Assembly (NCBI GenBank): GCA_900758955.1
Contig: CAAETL010000313.1
Location: 1 to 17,722, forward strand
Length of the DNA: 17,722 nt
Origin: an uncultured Oscillospiraceae bacterium
Lineage (GTDB): Bacteria > Bacillota > Clostridia > Oscillospirales > Oscillospiraceae
Direction: 5' to 3'
Under the pieces are notes generated by a model, which had not been told where the DNA came from, did no database searches, and was given only the letters and a program-made list of their open reading frames with translations. Position numbers and translations under genes: made by a program. Below are positions 1-6,991 of the stretch, piece after piece (the first letter of the stretch is position 1; the number at the start of each line of letters is the position of its first letter).

Positions 1-216
1 GAGGCGATAGACCAAACGTCTGTTGCCATGCGGGGTTTGCTGGGGGATAAAGTCTATGAAGATTTCGATCCGTTGAAAGCGTTCTGGAATTATAACTATT
101 TTAATTGCCAGCATAAGCGGACGGACAGTAAGCCAAACGGGCCAGTGCATAGAACGTGGTTGAGGTACCGGTTCCGGTTCGCTGGCGCAATTGCAAAAAA
201 ATTAAAACTTTTTTAG
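1..216 (+). CDS. 3' end of an unrecognised protein (5' truncated)
   Basis: The reading frame is open from the first base of the window and stops at 214-216, so this is the C-terminal 71 residues of a longer gene or a relic of one. The visible protein is rich in aromatic and basic residues and ends in a lysine-rich tail (AIAKKLKLF). I do not recognise the family. Its position just before a late-operon promoter, together with a short RTW...IAKKLK-like ending, fits the C-terminus of an ArpU or sigma-70-like phage late regulator, but that is inference from context. Short open stretches in the two other frames over the same bases (including 156 onward) raise the alternative that it is a frameshifted remnant. 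An in-frame ATG at 28 could start a 62-residue protein, but it has no clear ribosome binding site. Confidence 0.35.
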   Translation, partial: EAIDQTSVAMRGLLGDKVYEDFDPLKAFWNYNYFNCQHKRTDSKPNGPVHRTWLRYRFRFAGAIAKKLKLF

Positions 217-227
217 AAAATGTCACT

Positions 228-256
228 TTGGGGCAAAAAAACCGTGCTACTATGCT
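228..256 (+). promoter_or_regulatory. candidate sigma-70-type late promoter
   Basis: TTGGGG at 228-233 and TATGCT at 251-256 are separated by exactly 17 bases. This is the consensus spacing for a housekeeping sigma factor promoter, with partial matches to TTGACA and TATAAT. It sits just after the stop of the upstream gene in an A/T-rich stretch. Transcription would start near 262-264 and run first through the tRNA-like structure and the terminator at 528-559. It is the only promoter-like sequence I find upstream of the long structural operon. An alternative -10 hexamer, TACTAT at 248-253, gives poorer spacing. Confidence 0.45.
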
Positions 257-392
257 AGTGTGGTCATCAAGCGAAGATCACAGCCAAGATGTCCTCCTAC
301 CCGCCCTGCGCCGAGGCGGCATGTATCGGGCAAACAAACTCCTTCTTTCTCTAGGCCGTGGCGTCGGCGGTGCTAAAATACCGGCGCTTCAA

Positions 393-467
393 GGCGCATG
401 AGACAGGCGGATCTGTCGTCGGGGTGGTTTCCCGATCAGCCGGGTTCAACTCCCGGATGCGTCACCA
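393..467 (+). tRNA. tRNA-like cloverleaf, anticodon GGT (Thr-like)
   Basis: A full cloverleaf can be drawn. The acceptor stem GGCGCAT (393-399) pairs with ATGCGTC (457-463), seven pairs with one G-U. The D arm is GACAG (402-406) with CTGTC (413-417). The anticodon stem TCGGG (419-423) pairs with CCCGA (431-435) around a 7-base loop GTGGTTT. The variable loop is TCAG. The T stem CCGGG (440-444) pairs with CCCGG (452-456) around TTCAACT, which matches the T-loop consensus. A464 is the discriminator and CCA is encoded at 465-467. U33 is present and positions 34-36 read GGT, which would decode threonine ACC/ACU. Odd features are G instead of U at position 8, T instead of a purine at 37, a short D loop (6-8 nt) and a 4-nt variable loop. 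It may be a degenerate phage tRNA or a tRNA mimic rather than an active decoder. Confidence 0.6.
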
Positions 468-468
468 A

Positions 469-483
469 GCGGTCAAAGACCGC
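469..483 (+). other. 6-bp hairpin directly after the tRNA-like CCA
   Basis: GCGGTC (469-474) and GACCGC (478-483) are perfect complements separated by AAA. The hairpin starts one base after the CCA of the tRNA-like element, where a tRNA 3' trailer would lie. It could guide 3' processing or be part of a larger leader fold. Confidence 0.5.
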
Positions 484-501
484 AGCAGAAGTCAATACGT
501 C

Positions 502-515
502 CCGCCGCGGGGCGG
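502..515 (+). other. short GC-rich hairpin in the leader
   Basis: CCGCC (502-506) pairs with GGCGG (511-515) around a 4-base loop. It lies between the trailer hairpin and the terminator. It is short and may be chance in GC-rich sequence, but it continues the series of stems in this non-coding block. Confidence 0.35.
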
Positions 516-527
516 TCCAAGCGCGGC

Positions 528-559
528 AAAGAGCTGTCCAGTGGTGGGCAGCTCTTTTT
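528..559 (+). terminator. strong intrinsic (Rho-independent) terminator upstream of the structural operon
   Basis: AAAGAGCTGTCC (528-539) pairs with GGGCAGCTCTTT (546-557) as a 12-bp stem with a single G-U pair and a 6-base loop. A run of five T follows at 555-559. The A tract on the 5' side means it could also work in reverse. It lies between the only promoter-like sequence and the HNH and terminase genes, so transcription of the late genes would require read-through, antitermination or another promoter. Confidence 0.8.
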
Positions 560-603
560 ATAGCCCGAAACGGGGAATCGAGGGAAGAGAGGTGGCGCAA
601 AGC

Positions 604-1017
604 ATGTTACAAAGATTGTGCCCGAAATGCCGACGCATCATAACGGCAACACAGACCTACTGTGAGCCATGCCAAAAGACTGTGGATGCTGCCAACGAAA
701 AACGCAAGGTCCAGTGGCGACGCAAGTCCAACCAAGCCTACGACCAACGGCGAGATCCGAAATATCGTACCTTCTATAACTCTGCGGATTGGCGGGCATT
801 GTCGCATGCCAAGATGATCGAGGCTGGGTATCAGTGCGAAAGATGTAAGGAGCGAGGTATCATCTCCCTGGCGGAAGAAGTCCACCACCTGCAAGCAATT
901 CAGAACCCGGAAGGCTGGGAGCGACGCTTGGACATGTCAAACCTGATCTGCGTCTGCACGTCATGTCACAACGAGATACACAGGCGGTTCGGGGATAGGG
1001 GTAGGAAAAAAGTATAG
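604..1017 (+). CDS. HNH endonuclease (terminase-associated)
   Basis: A 137-residue HNH nuclease of the type found next to terminase genes in cos-type phages. There, as shown for HK97 gp74, it assists terminase in cutting the concatemeric genome at cos. The N-terminus has a small zinc-ribbon-like cysteine set (C6-x2-C9, C20-x2-C23). A basic linker and an FYNSADWR segment follow. The HNH core has C78-x2-C81, the histidine pair H94-H95, N113, C118-x2-C121-H122 and H126: one strand with the catalytic histidine and a structural zinc held by four cysteines. The ATG at 604 is chosen because GAGGTGG lies 8 bases upstream. The same frame is open further 5', but that would run through the terminator and the tRNA-like element. 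It is the first gene of the packaging and structural operon. Confidence 0.88.
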   Translation: MLQRLCPKCRRIITATQTYCEPCQKTVDAANEKRKVQWRRKSNQAYDQRRDPKYRTFYNSADWRALSHAKMIEAGYQCERCKERGIISLAEEVHHLQAIQNPEGWERRLDMSNLICVCTSCHNEIHRRFGDRGRKKV

Positions 1018-1078
1018 GAGATATCGGGGACACCGTTGCAAGGGGAGGACATTTCCGCAAAATCCCCTTAAATGGAAT
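1018..1078 (+). other. candidate cos / packaging-site region
   Basis: This short non-coding gap between the HNH nuclease and the small terminase gene is where many cos-type phages carry the cohesive-end site. It contains AAGGGGA (1040-1046) and its perfect complement TCCCCTT (1063-1069), separated by 16 bases, preceded by CGGGGACACCG. Placing cos here is inference from gene order and the inverted repeat. The cut positions cannot be read from sequence alone, and the repeat might instead be an RNA hairpin. Confidence 0.35.
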
Positions 1079-1096
1079 TTGAAAGGAGGGCGTCAT

Positions 1097-1582
1097 ATGG
1101 GGCGGCCAAGAAAGCCGACTAAAGTGATTGAGCTGGCGGGGAAAACGCACATGTCCAAAGCGGATTTAGAGAAAAGAGAGGCCATGGAGATCCGGGCAAA
1201 ATCTGATGCGGTGTACCCTCCGGACTATCTTAGTGAAAGCCAGACCCAGGCGTTCATTACTCTGGCGGATGAACTATTGCGAATTGAAATTATGAGCAAT
1301 CTGGACTGTGATGCCCTGGCCCGTTACATCCAATCCAGCGAAAAGTACCAGAGGTATGACGCACTGGTCAGCGAGACGCTAGGGGGGGCGGACGGCTATG
1401 AAGAAGCTGCGGCGATGGTTACGGTGTTGGAGAAATTTGAGGGCCTGCGGGATAAAGCGTTTAAGCAATGTCGTGCGGCTGCGTCGGATCTGGGGTTGAC
1501 GATCTCCAGCCGATGCAAATTGACGGTACCGAAACCGCCGGAGGAAAAACCTAAGAACAAATTTAAGGCGATGGGCGGATGA
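1097..1582 (+). CDS. terS: phage terminase small subunit, P27 family
   Basis: A 161-residue protein with the P27-family signature. It opens with MGRPRKPTKVIELAGKTH, then a helical DNA-binding and oligomerisation region (about residues 15-130), and ends in a proline- and lysine-rich tail (PKPPEEKPKNKF) that typically contacts the large subunit. The small subunit recognises the packaging site and recruits the large subunit. The ATG at 1097 is preceded by AAAGGAGGG at 1082-1090; an in-frame TTG at 1079 would lie upstream of this site and is rejected. The stop overlaps the start of the large subunit gene by 4 bases, implying translational coupling. Confidence 0.88.
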   Translation: MGRPRKPTKVIELAGKTHMSKADLEKREAMEIRAKSDAVYPPDYLSESQTQAFITLADELLRIEIMSNLDCDALARYIQSSEKYQRYDALVSETLGGADGYEEAAAMVTVLEKFEGLRDKAFKQCRAAASDLGLTISSRCKLTVPKPPEEKPKNKFKAMGG

Positions 1583-3297
1583 CGGACCGCGCAACGGAAT
1601 ACGCCAAGGCAGTTGTCCGGGGTGAGATCACGGCGGGGAAGGACCAGCGCAATGCCTGCCTCCGACACCTACGCGACATAGAACGTCAGAACACAAATGG
1701 CTTCCCATACCACTGGGATGAGGAAAAAGCCAACAAAGTATTACAGTTTGCTGAAATGCTTGAAATTGCAGAGGGGGTGGAACGAAAACGCCTTGTCCTC
1801 TTGCCGTTTCAGGCTTTTATTTTGGGAAGTCTCTTCGGGTGGCTTAATGGAAAAGGCTTTCGCCGCTTTCGCATTTCCTATACGGAGATGGCCCGGCAAA
1901 ACGGAAAGTCCTTCCTAAACGGCGTGGAATGCCCCTACATCATGCAGTTTTCCGGGTATCGGTACGGCCAGTGCTACACCACCGCAACCAAGCATAGCCA
2001 GTCCATGATCGTCTGGAACGAGGTCATGAAGTTTATCCGTTCAGACCCGGACCTAGAAGAGTTATTTCAAATTAAAGAGTACAACAGCCTGATAACCTGC
2101 CTGGACACCAATTGCACCCTGGAGGCACTGAGTCGGGACCGGCAGAAGCTGGACGGGTTCCGGTCGATCTGGGCGTCTGTGGATGAGCTGCATCAGCATC
2201 CTGACAACAGCATTTACAAGGCCATTGTCAACGGCACCGGCTCCCTGGAAGAGACCCTTATCAGCATGATTACCACGGCGGGGTTCAACCTCAACAGCTT
2301 TTGCTACGAGATGCACCAATACGCACAGCGTGTGGCGGCGGGAATTGTTTGCGATGAGACCTTTTTCTCCTGCATTTTTTCCCTGGATCCAGAGGACGAC
2401 TATTGGGACCCTGCTTGCTATATCAAAAGCAATCCCCGTCTGGCAACCACGGAAATCGGTCTGGGAGAGCTGATAGAGTCCGCAGCCCGTGCCAAGGAAA
2501 TGGGTGGGTTCGAGCTGCGGGATTTCCTGACAAAGCGCCTGAATGTTTGGGTGCAGCAGGCGGACAACCAGTACATGGGCGCCGAAGTGTGGCAGAAATG
2601 CGGCGTCAACCAAACCCTGGAGGACATGCGGGGCCAGCGGTGTTTTGTTGGTCTGGACCTCTCCAGCGGCGGCGACCTGACCAGTCTGGCGTTGGAGTTC
2701 CCGTTGGATGGCGGCGGGTACTATATCTATTCCCATAGCTTCATGCCGGAACAACGCCTCAATGAGCACATCAAGACCGATCTGGCACCTTATGACGTGT
2801 GGCGGAATGATAAGCTTCTAACCACCACGGCGACGTTTGGCGGGGTCAAGAACGATTATAAATTCATCATATCCCACCTGAAAGGCTTGGTGGAACGATA
2901 TGAAATTGAGTTGGTGGGCATCGGCTACGACACTCATAACGCGGATGGTTTTCTGGGGGATCTGGAGGAGTTCGGCGTGCCAATGGTCCCCATTACCCAA
3001 TCCGCCCGATTCCTCAATGACGCTACGGTGGATTTTGAATTAGAGGTTAAGGCTGGGAATGTTCTTTATGACAAGAGAAACGCCCTGATGACCTGGTCCA
3101 TGCTCAACGCGAAATTGGTGAAAAACAGCTTTGGTGAGGTAAAAGTGGATAAGGAGATTCACGCCCGGCATGGACGAATCGATGTTGTGGACGCCATTCT
3201 TGATGCCCATGCGCTCATGTTGTCTTTCCAGAACACGGACAAGCCGGTAGATCTGGAAAGCAGCATGGAACAGTATTTGACAATGATGGGGTGGTAA
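1579..3297 (+). CDS. terL: phage terminase large subunit (ATPase/nuclease)
   Basis: A 572-residue packaging motor of the HK97/lambdoid-type terminase family. The N-terminal ATPase has a Walker A-like loop ARQNGKS at 105-111 and a Walker B-like SVDELHQ segment with D202 and E203. The C-terminal RNase H-like nuclease begins near 355. Candidate metal-binding acidic residues are D360 in GLDLSSGGDL, D451 in IGYDTHNADG, and D538 or D542 in RIDVVDAILDAH. The enzyme translocates DNA into the prohead and cuts it. The length is normal for the family. It follows the small subunit with an ATGA overlap and precedes the portal gene by 4 bases, so the three are co-translated. Confidence 0.95.
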   Translation: MTDRATEYAKAVVRGEITAGKDQRNACLRHLRDIERQNTNGFPYHWDEEKANKVLQFAEMLEIAEGVERKRLVLLPFQAFILGSLFGWLNGKGFRRFRISYTEMARQNGKSFLNGVECPYIMQFSGYRYGQCYTTATKHSQSMIVWNEVMKFIRSDPDLEELFQIKEYNSLITCLDTNCTLEALSRDRQKLDGFRSIWASVDELHQHPDNSIYKAIVNGTGSLEETLISMITTAGFNLNSFCYEMHQYAQRVAAGIVCDETFFSCIFSLDPEDDYWDPACYIKSNPRLATTEIGLGELIESAARAKEMGGFELRDFLTKRLNVWVQQADNQYMGAEVWQKCGVNQTLEDMRGQRCFVGLDLSSGGDLTSLALEFPLDGGGYYIYSHSFMPEQRLNEHIKTDLAPYDVWRNDKLLTTTATFGGVKNDYKFIISHLKGLVERYEIELVGIGYDTHNADGFLGDLEEFGVPMVPITQSARFLNDATVDFELEVKAGNVLYDKRNALMTWSMLNAKLVKNSFGEVKVDKEIHARHGRIDVVDAILDAHALMLSFQNTDKPVDLESSMEQYLTMMGW

Positions 3298-3301
3298 TGA
3301 A

Positions 3302-4525
3302 ATGGAATTCAGCCTGCTGGCATTTAAAACCAAATCAGCGGCCAGCGATCCAGCGATGGGGAAGCTCATCGACCTCTTGAATCTGGGGGGAATCACACAA
3401 GATAAGTTATCGGAAGCGACCTATTTTGCCTGCATGAAGGTGCTCAGCGAAGCGGTTGGGAAGCTGCCTCTGAAACTGCTAAGGCGGACCAACCACGCGG
3501 GTATCGCCAAGGCGTACAATCATCCACTGTATGACATTGTAGGTTCCCGCCCTAATCCATATATGACGGCAACTCACTTCTGGGGGGCGGTGGAGTACAA
3601 CCGGAACGAGTACGGCAACGCCTATGTGTGGATCACCGGGGCGGGGTCTAAGCTGCGGCTCTGGGTGCTGCCTGCGAACCAAGTGCAATGCTGGATTGAC
3701 GATAAGGGTATTTTTGGCGGCGGAAATAATGCTATTTGGTACGTTTACACGGATTCCCGGAGCGGTAAGTCGTACAAGATCTCCAGCGACAGTATGCTGC
3801 ATTTTCGGACCTCGTCCTCCTTTGACGGCGTTACCGGCCGACCGGTTCGGGAGATTCTCGCAGAAACATTGAACGGGAATCTAAAAGCGCAGAAGATGCT
3901 TAACAGCGCCTACGAGAATGGGTTTGTGGGAAAAGCGGTGCTGCAATATACCGGGAATCTCTCCGATACAAACGAAAAAATGTATGCTAAAAAGATTGAG
4001 CAGTTCGTGAAAGGGGAAAACGATCTGGAAAAGATCATCCCAATGGCCTTCGGGACCTCCTTGCTTCCGGTGAATACCAAGCTGGCTGATAATGAGTTTT
4101 TGGGCCTGAAAAAGTATTCCGCCTTGCAAATTGCTGCGGCGTTCGGGATTAAACCCAACCAGATCAACGACTACGAGAAAGCAAGTTATGCCAGCGCGGA
4201 AGCGCAACAGCTTGCGTTTTACGTGGATACCATGCTCTATATCCTCAAACAGTACGAGGAGGAGCTGACTTATAAACTGCTCTCCCAGGAGGAGCGGGAG
4301 AAGGGGCTGTATTTCAAGTTCAACGTAGCGGCCATGCTGCGGGCGGATCAAAAGACACAGATCGAGACCCTGCGGGGGGCTGTGCAGGGCGGATTGTACA
4401 CCGCCAATGAGGCCCGTGAAATGTTGGACAAGGAAGCGAAGGAGGGAGGGGATCAACTCATGGTGAATGGCAACATGATTCCTATAAAAAGCGTTACCGC
4501 GAAAGGGGGTGAAGGGAATGGATGA
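3302..4525 (+). CDS. phage portal protein, HK97 family
   Basis: A 407-residue portal, the dodecameric ring at the head vertex through which DNA enters and to which terminase and connector bind. Family hallmarks are YFACMKVLSEAVGKLPLKLL at about 41-60, the PNPYMTATHFWGAVEYNRNEYGNAYVWI stretch at 85-111, and the helical stem and crown region with EFLGLKKYSALQIAAAFGI at 265-283 and a long helix at 296-320. The length is usual for compact HK97-type portals. The ATG at 3302 follows the large terminase gene by 4 bases, with a weak GGGGTGG site upstream. Its end overlaps the protease gene by 8 bases. Confidence 0.94.
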   Translation: MEFSLLAFKTKSAASDPAMGKLIDLLNLGGITQDKLSEATYFACMKVLSEAVGKLPLKLLRRTNHAGIAKAYNHPLYDIVGSRPNPYMTATHFWGAVEYNRNEYGNAYVWITGAGSKLRLWVLPANQVQCWIDDKGIFGGGNNAIWYVYTDSRSGKSYKISSDSMLHFRTSSSFDGVTGRPVREILAETLNGNLKAQKMLNSAYENGFVGKAVLQYTGNLSDTNEKMYAKKIEQFVKGENDLEKIIPMAFGTSLLPVNTKLADNEFLGLKKYSALQIAAAFGIKPNQINDYEKASYASAEAQQLAFYVDTMLYILKQYEEELTYKLLSQEEREKGLYFKFNVAAMLRADQKTQIETLRGAVQGGLYTANEAREMLDKEAKEGGDQLMVNGNMIPIKSVTAKGGEGNG

Positions 4526-5246
4526 GATGGTAAAAAAAGCTGCGCAAATCGCGGGGGCGACGCTGAACGAGGCGCAGTTGGAGAAAATTAATGCGCTGAC
4601 CCTGCGTACGCTGACCAGTGAGGAGGTCTTTACATTCAAAGTGGCCATGTGCGACAACGAGGTGGACCGCTCCTATGAGGTGTTTCCACTGGCGACGTTG
4701 CAGGAGCTGGCGCCGCTGTATCTTGGGAAAACAGTGATTAGCGATCACAGCCGCAGCGCGGACCGGCAGGTCGCCCGTATTTTTGACACCGCGGTCATAC
4801 CGGGGGAGGGGATAACCAAAAGCGGAGAGCCTTACCACCAGTTGGTCGCTTATTGCTACATGCTGCGGACAGATACGAACCAAGACTTGATATCTGAAAT
4901 AGAAGCGGGCATTAAAAAAGAGGTATCCGTTGGCTGTGCAGTCCAATCTGCTGTGTGCAGTGTGTGTGGAACAGACAACAGGAAGCACTGGTGCGATCAC
5001 ATGCCAAGCAAGGAATACGAGGGCCAGACATGCTATTTTAAGCTGGAAGGGGCGTGGGACGCCTATGAGCTGTCCTTTGTGGCGGTGCCGTGCCAGCCAG
5101 CGGCGGGCACCACCAAGAGTTATGGCGCGGAAAAACCACAGGAGAAGACCGGTACGCAACCACAAATTGACGCCGTGAAGCTCTACGAGACCTATGTTTT
5201 TATAGAAAAGGAAAGGAATGAAACACATGAACAAGAAAATGCGTGA
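4518..5246 (+). CDS. prohead (capsid maturation) protease with an inserted Cys/His cluster
   Basis: A 242-residue serine protease of the HK97 prohead protease (herpes assemblin-like) type, which cleaves the capsid delta domain and itself during maturation. The likely catalytic pair is H77 in ISDHSRS and S137 in KKEVSVGC. The downstream DAYELSFVAVPCQPAAG segment (181-197) is the usual C-terminal strand of the fold. Directly after the catalytic serine is an unusual metal-site-like insertion: C140, C147-x2-C150, C159, H161 and C172. The start is the ATG at 4518, with AAGGGGGT 7 bases upstream; a GTG at 4509 is in frame but lies inside that site. The gene overlaps the portal gene at its start and the capsid gene at its end. 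Confidence 0.87.
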   Translation: MDEMVKKAAQIAGATLNEAQLEKINALTLRTLTSEEVFTFKVAMCDNEVDRSYEVFPLATLQELAPLYLGKTVISDHSRSADRQVARIFDTAVIPGEGITKSGEPYHQLVAYCYMLRTDTNQDLISEIEAGIKKEVSVGCAVQSAVCSVCGTDNRKHWCDHMPSKEYEGQTCYFKLEGAWDAYELSFVAVPCQPAAGTTKSYGAEKPQEKTGTQPQIDAVKLYETYVFIEKERNETHEQENA

Positions 5247-6348
5247 AATCCTCGCCAAGATCGAGGAAAAAACCAAAGCAGCCAGAACAGCCCAAGATGC
5301 GGGGGAGACGGAAAAGGCGGCTGGGCTTCTATCTGAAATTGACCCTCTTCGGAGCGAGTACGAAACCGAAAAGACTCTTTTTGCATTGGAACAAAATAAG
5401 GTGCCGGATGAGCCGGAGCAGAAAAAGAAAACGAAAATTACTCCCGATGAGAAGGCGTTCCTGGAGTACTGTGAAAAAGCGGCGGGCTCCCTTTCTGCTG
5501 GCAACAACGGGGTCGTCATTCCCACCACCATTGCCAATACCATCATTGAGGAAGTCAAGGAGCTGTCCCCGATGCTCAGTATGGTGACCCAGTACAACGT
5601 GACGGGTAAGCTGGCGATTCCCACCTACGGCAAGGACAGCGGCGATGAAATTCAGGCCGCGTACGGTGCGGAGTTTACCGAACTAACGGAGCATGCGGGC
5701 AAATTCGGCGCGGTGGAACTGGATTCGCTGATGGTGGGCGCGCTGACCAAGATTTCTAAAAAGCTTATCAACAACGCCACCGTGGACGTGCTGCCGTTTA
5801 TTACCCACAAAATGAGCACAGCATTTGCCGACTTCTTTGAAAAGGAGCTATTAGTGGGGACCGGCGATTCCGGGCATATGACCGGCGCAACCAAGACCAC
5901 GAATCTGGTGCAGGCTACTACCGCAACACTGGCTGGCATTACGGCGGATCTGCTAATTGACGTGCAGGCGGCGGTCCCCCAAGTGTACCAGGCCAATTCA
6001 GTTTGGCTAATGAACAAAGAGGTTTTAAAGGCGGTACGAAAGCTTAAGGATTCCAACGGCGACTATTTACTGACGCGATCGCTCGTGGAGGCGTTCCCGT
6101 GGGACCTGCTGGGTAAGCCGGTGTACATCTCTGACAATATGCCCGCCGTATCTGCCGGTGCGGTACCGCTCCTGTACGGTGATTTCTCCGGCTTGGCGTT
6201 TAAGATTGGCAAACAGTTGGAGTTGCAAGTGCTCAATGAGAAGTACGCCGCCCAATACGCCACAGGCATTGTCGGATGGGCTGAGGTTGACTCCAAGATT
6301 GAAAACGCTCAGAAGTTTGTGGGCCTTCAGATGAAGACCGGCGCCTAA
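5227..6348 (+). CDS. major capsid protein, HK97 fold
   Basis: A 373-residue shell protein. Residues 1 to about 70 form a charged, helical, coiled-coil-like delta domain that serves as a built-in scaffold, which explains the lack of a separate scaffold gene. The mature HK97-fold region starts near residue 90 (NNGVVIPTTIANTIIEEVKE) and continues through GKLAIPTYGKD, the E-loop and spine, and a C-terminal GIVGWAEVDSKIENAQKFVGLQM. Cleavage by the neighbouring protease would remove the delta domain. The ATG at 5227 has AAAGGA 9 bases upstream. An in-frame ATG at 5218 would add MKH and is also possible. The first 20 bases overlap the end of the protease gene. Confidence 0.94.
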   Translation: MNKKMREILAKIEEKTKAARTAQDAGETEKAAGLLSEIDPLRSEYETEKTLFALEQNKVPDEPEQKKKTKITPDEKAFLEYCEKAAGSLSAGNNGVVIPTTIANTIIEEVKELSPMLSMVTQYNVTGKLAIPTYGKDSGDEIQAAYGAEFTELTEHAGKFGAVELDSLMVGALTKISKKLINNATVDVLPFITHKMSTAFADFFEKELLVGTGDSGHMTGATKTTNLVQATTATLAGITADLLIDVQAAVPQVYQANSVWLMNKEVLKAVRKLKDSNGDYLLTRSLVEAFPWDLLGKPVYISDNMPAVSAGAVPLLYGDFSGLAFKIGKQLELQVLNEKYAAQYATGIVGWAEVDSKIENAQKFVGLQMKTGA

Positions 6349-6362
6349 GGGAGGAATGAACA

Positions 6363-6641
6363 ATGCTGACGCGGGAGGAAGCAAAAGACTATCTGCGGGT
6401 TGACTTCGACGATGACGACGGGTTAATTGACAATCTTCTGCTGGCGGCGGACGAGTACCTGACCGGCGCTGTGGGTACAAACTACGATAAAAACAGTGAG
6501 AGGGCAAAAATGCTCCAACGGATCGTGATACAGGACTTATACGATAGCCGCGGTATGTCGGAGGTTACAAGCTCCCGTACCCGCCAGCTTGTCAGCGATT
6601 TTGCGCTGCAACTGCGCCTCGAGATAGGAGGCGCAATGTGA
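6363..6641 (+). CDS. head-tail connector protein, gp6-like
   Basis: A 92-residue, mostly helical protein beginning MLTREEAKDYLRVDFDDDD, the typical N-terminus of HK97 gp6-type and SPP1 gp15-like adaptors. These form a ring under the portal and start the neck. The repeated acidic DDDD followed by LIDNLLLAADEYL, and a C-terminal helix ending LQLRLEIGG, fit the family. GGGAGG lies 8 bases before the ATG. Its stop overlaps the GTG start of the next gene. Confidence 0.82.
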   Translation: MLTREEAKDYLRVDFDDDDGLIDNLLLAADEYLTGAVGTNYDKNSERAKMLQRIVIQDLYDSRGMSEVTSSRTRQLVSDFALQLRLEIGGAM

Positions 6642-6991
6642 CCCGGACCTTTCGACACCCAATCGAGCTTGTCTATTTGCAGCCCGCGGGGGACGGCATT
6701 GGGAACCAGACCATCTTGGAAAAGCCATACTATCGGTGCCGGGCGAATGCGAACGGGATCGGCGGGAAGGAGTATTTTGCAGCCGCACAGCCTATTGAGG
6801 AAGGCGAGGTAACCTTTGAGGTGCGATACTGCAAGAAGCTTGCCAAATTAAATACCACGGAGTACGGCGTACGATTCCGGGGTGAGTTGTACGATTTAAC
6901 CTACCTGGATAATTATCAGTTCGGTAACAAGACACTCAAGATGCGGGCCAAGAAAAGAGAGGTGGGGATTCATGAGAATCCGGGTGGATGA
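6638..6991 (+). CDS. phage head closure / head-tail adaptor protein
   Basis: A 117-residue, beta-rich protein of the head-tail adaptor type (SPP1 gp16-like). It seals the connector after packaging and gives the docking surface for the tail. Evidence is the position between the gp6-like connector and the gp10-like gene, the size, and the family pattern of beta strands ending GVRFRGELYDLTYLDNYQFGN...LKMRAKKRE. The start is a GTG at 6638 supported by TAGGAGG at 6625-6631, overlapping the previous stop by 4 bases. The end overlaps the next gene by 20 bases. Confidence 0.78.
   Translation: MTRTFRHPIELVYLQPAGDGIGNQTILEKPYYRCRANANGIGGKEYFAAAQPIEEGEVTFEVRYCKKLAKLNTTEYGVRFRGELYDLTYLDNYQFGNKTLKMRAKKREVGIHENPGG

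Larger units (their letters stand above)
260..559 (+). ncRNA. putative structured leader RNA ending at an intrinsic terminator
   Basis: Between the promoter-like sequence and the terminator lie about 300 bases with no credible gene. They contain a run of stem-loops: GTGGTC (260-265) with GATCAC (276-281); CCGCC (301-305) with GGCGG (315-319); a tRNA-like cloverleaf (393-467); GCGGTC-AAA-GACCGC (469-483); CCGCC (502-506) with GGCGG (511-515); and the terminator hairpin (528-557). If the promoter is real, the default transcript is a short structured RNA. The arrangement resembles a late leader such as lambda 6S RNA, which ends at tR' unless an antiterminator acts. It could also be only the precursor of the tRNA-like element. 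RNA production is inferred, not shown. Confidence 0.4.

Noticed and set aside
156..401. 81-residue open frame overlapping the promoter and the tRNA-like region
   Set aside because: No ribosome binding site, low-complexity basic composition, and it overlaps better-supported non-coding elements. Its first residues could be part of a frameshifted relic of the upstream gene.
556..600. Possible second promoter (TATAGC near 558) just after the terminator
   Set aside because: No acceptable -35 hexamer at the right distance; the T-rich part belongs to the terminator.
358..603. N-terminal extension of the HNH endonuclease to an upstream start at 358
   Set aside because: It would translate through the tRNA-like element and the terminator, has no family similarity, and the ATG at 604 has a well-placed ribosome binding site.
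1079..1096. TTG start for the small terminase subunit
   Set aside because: It lies upstream of the AAAGGAGGG site that serves the ATG at 1097, and MGRPRKPTK is the usual family N-terminus.
4494..5624. 376-residue open frame on the minus strand
   Set aside because: It lies antisense to the protease and capsid genes, spans several real genes and has no recognisable domain; a shadow of GC-biased codons.
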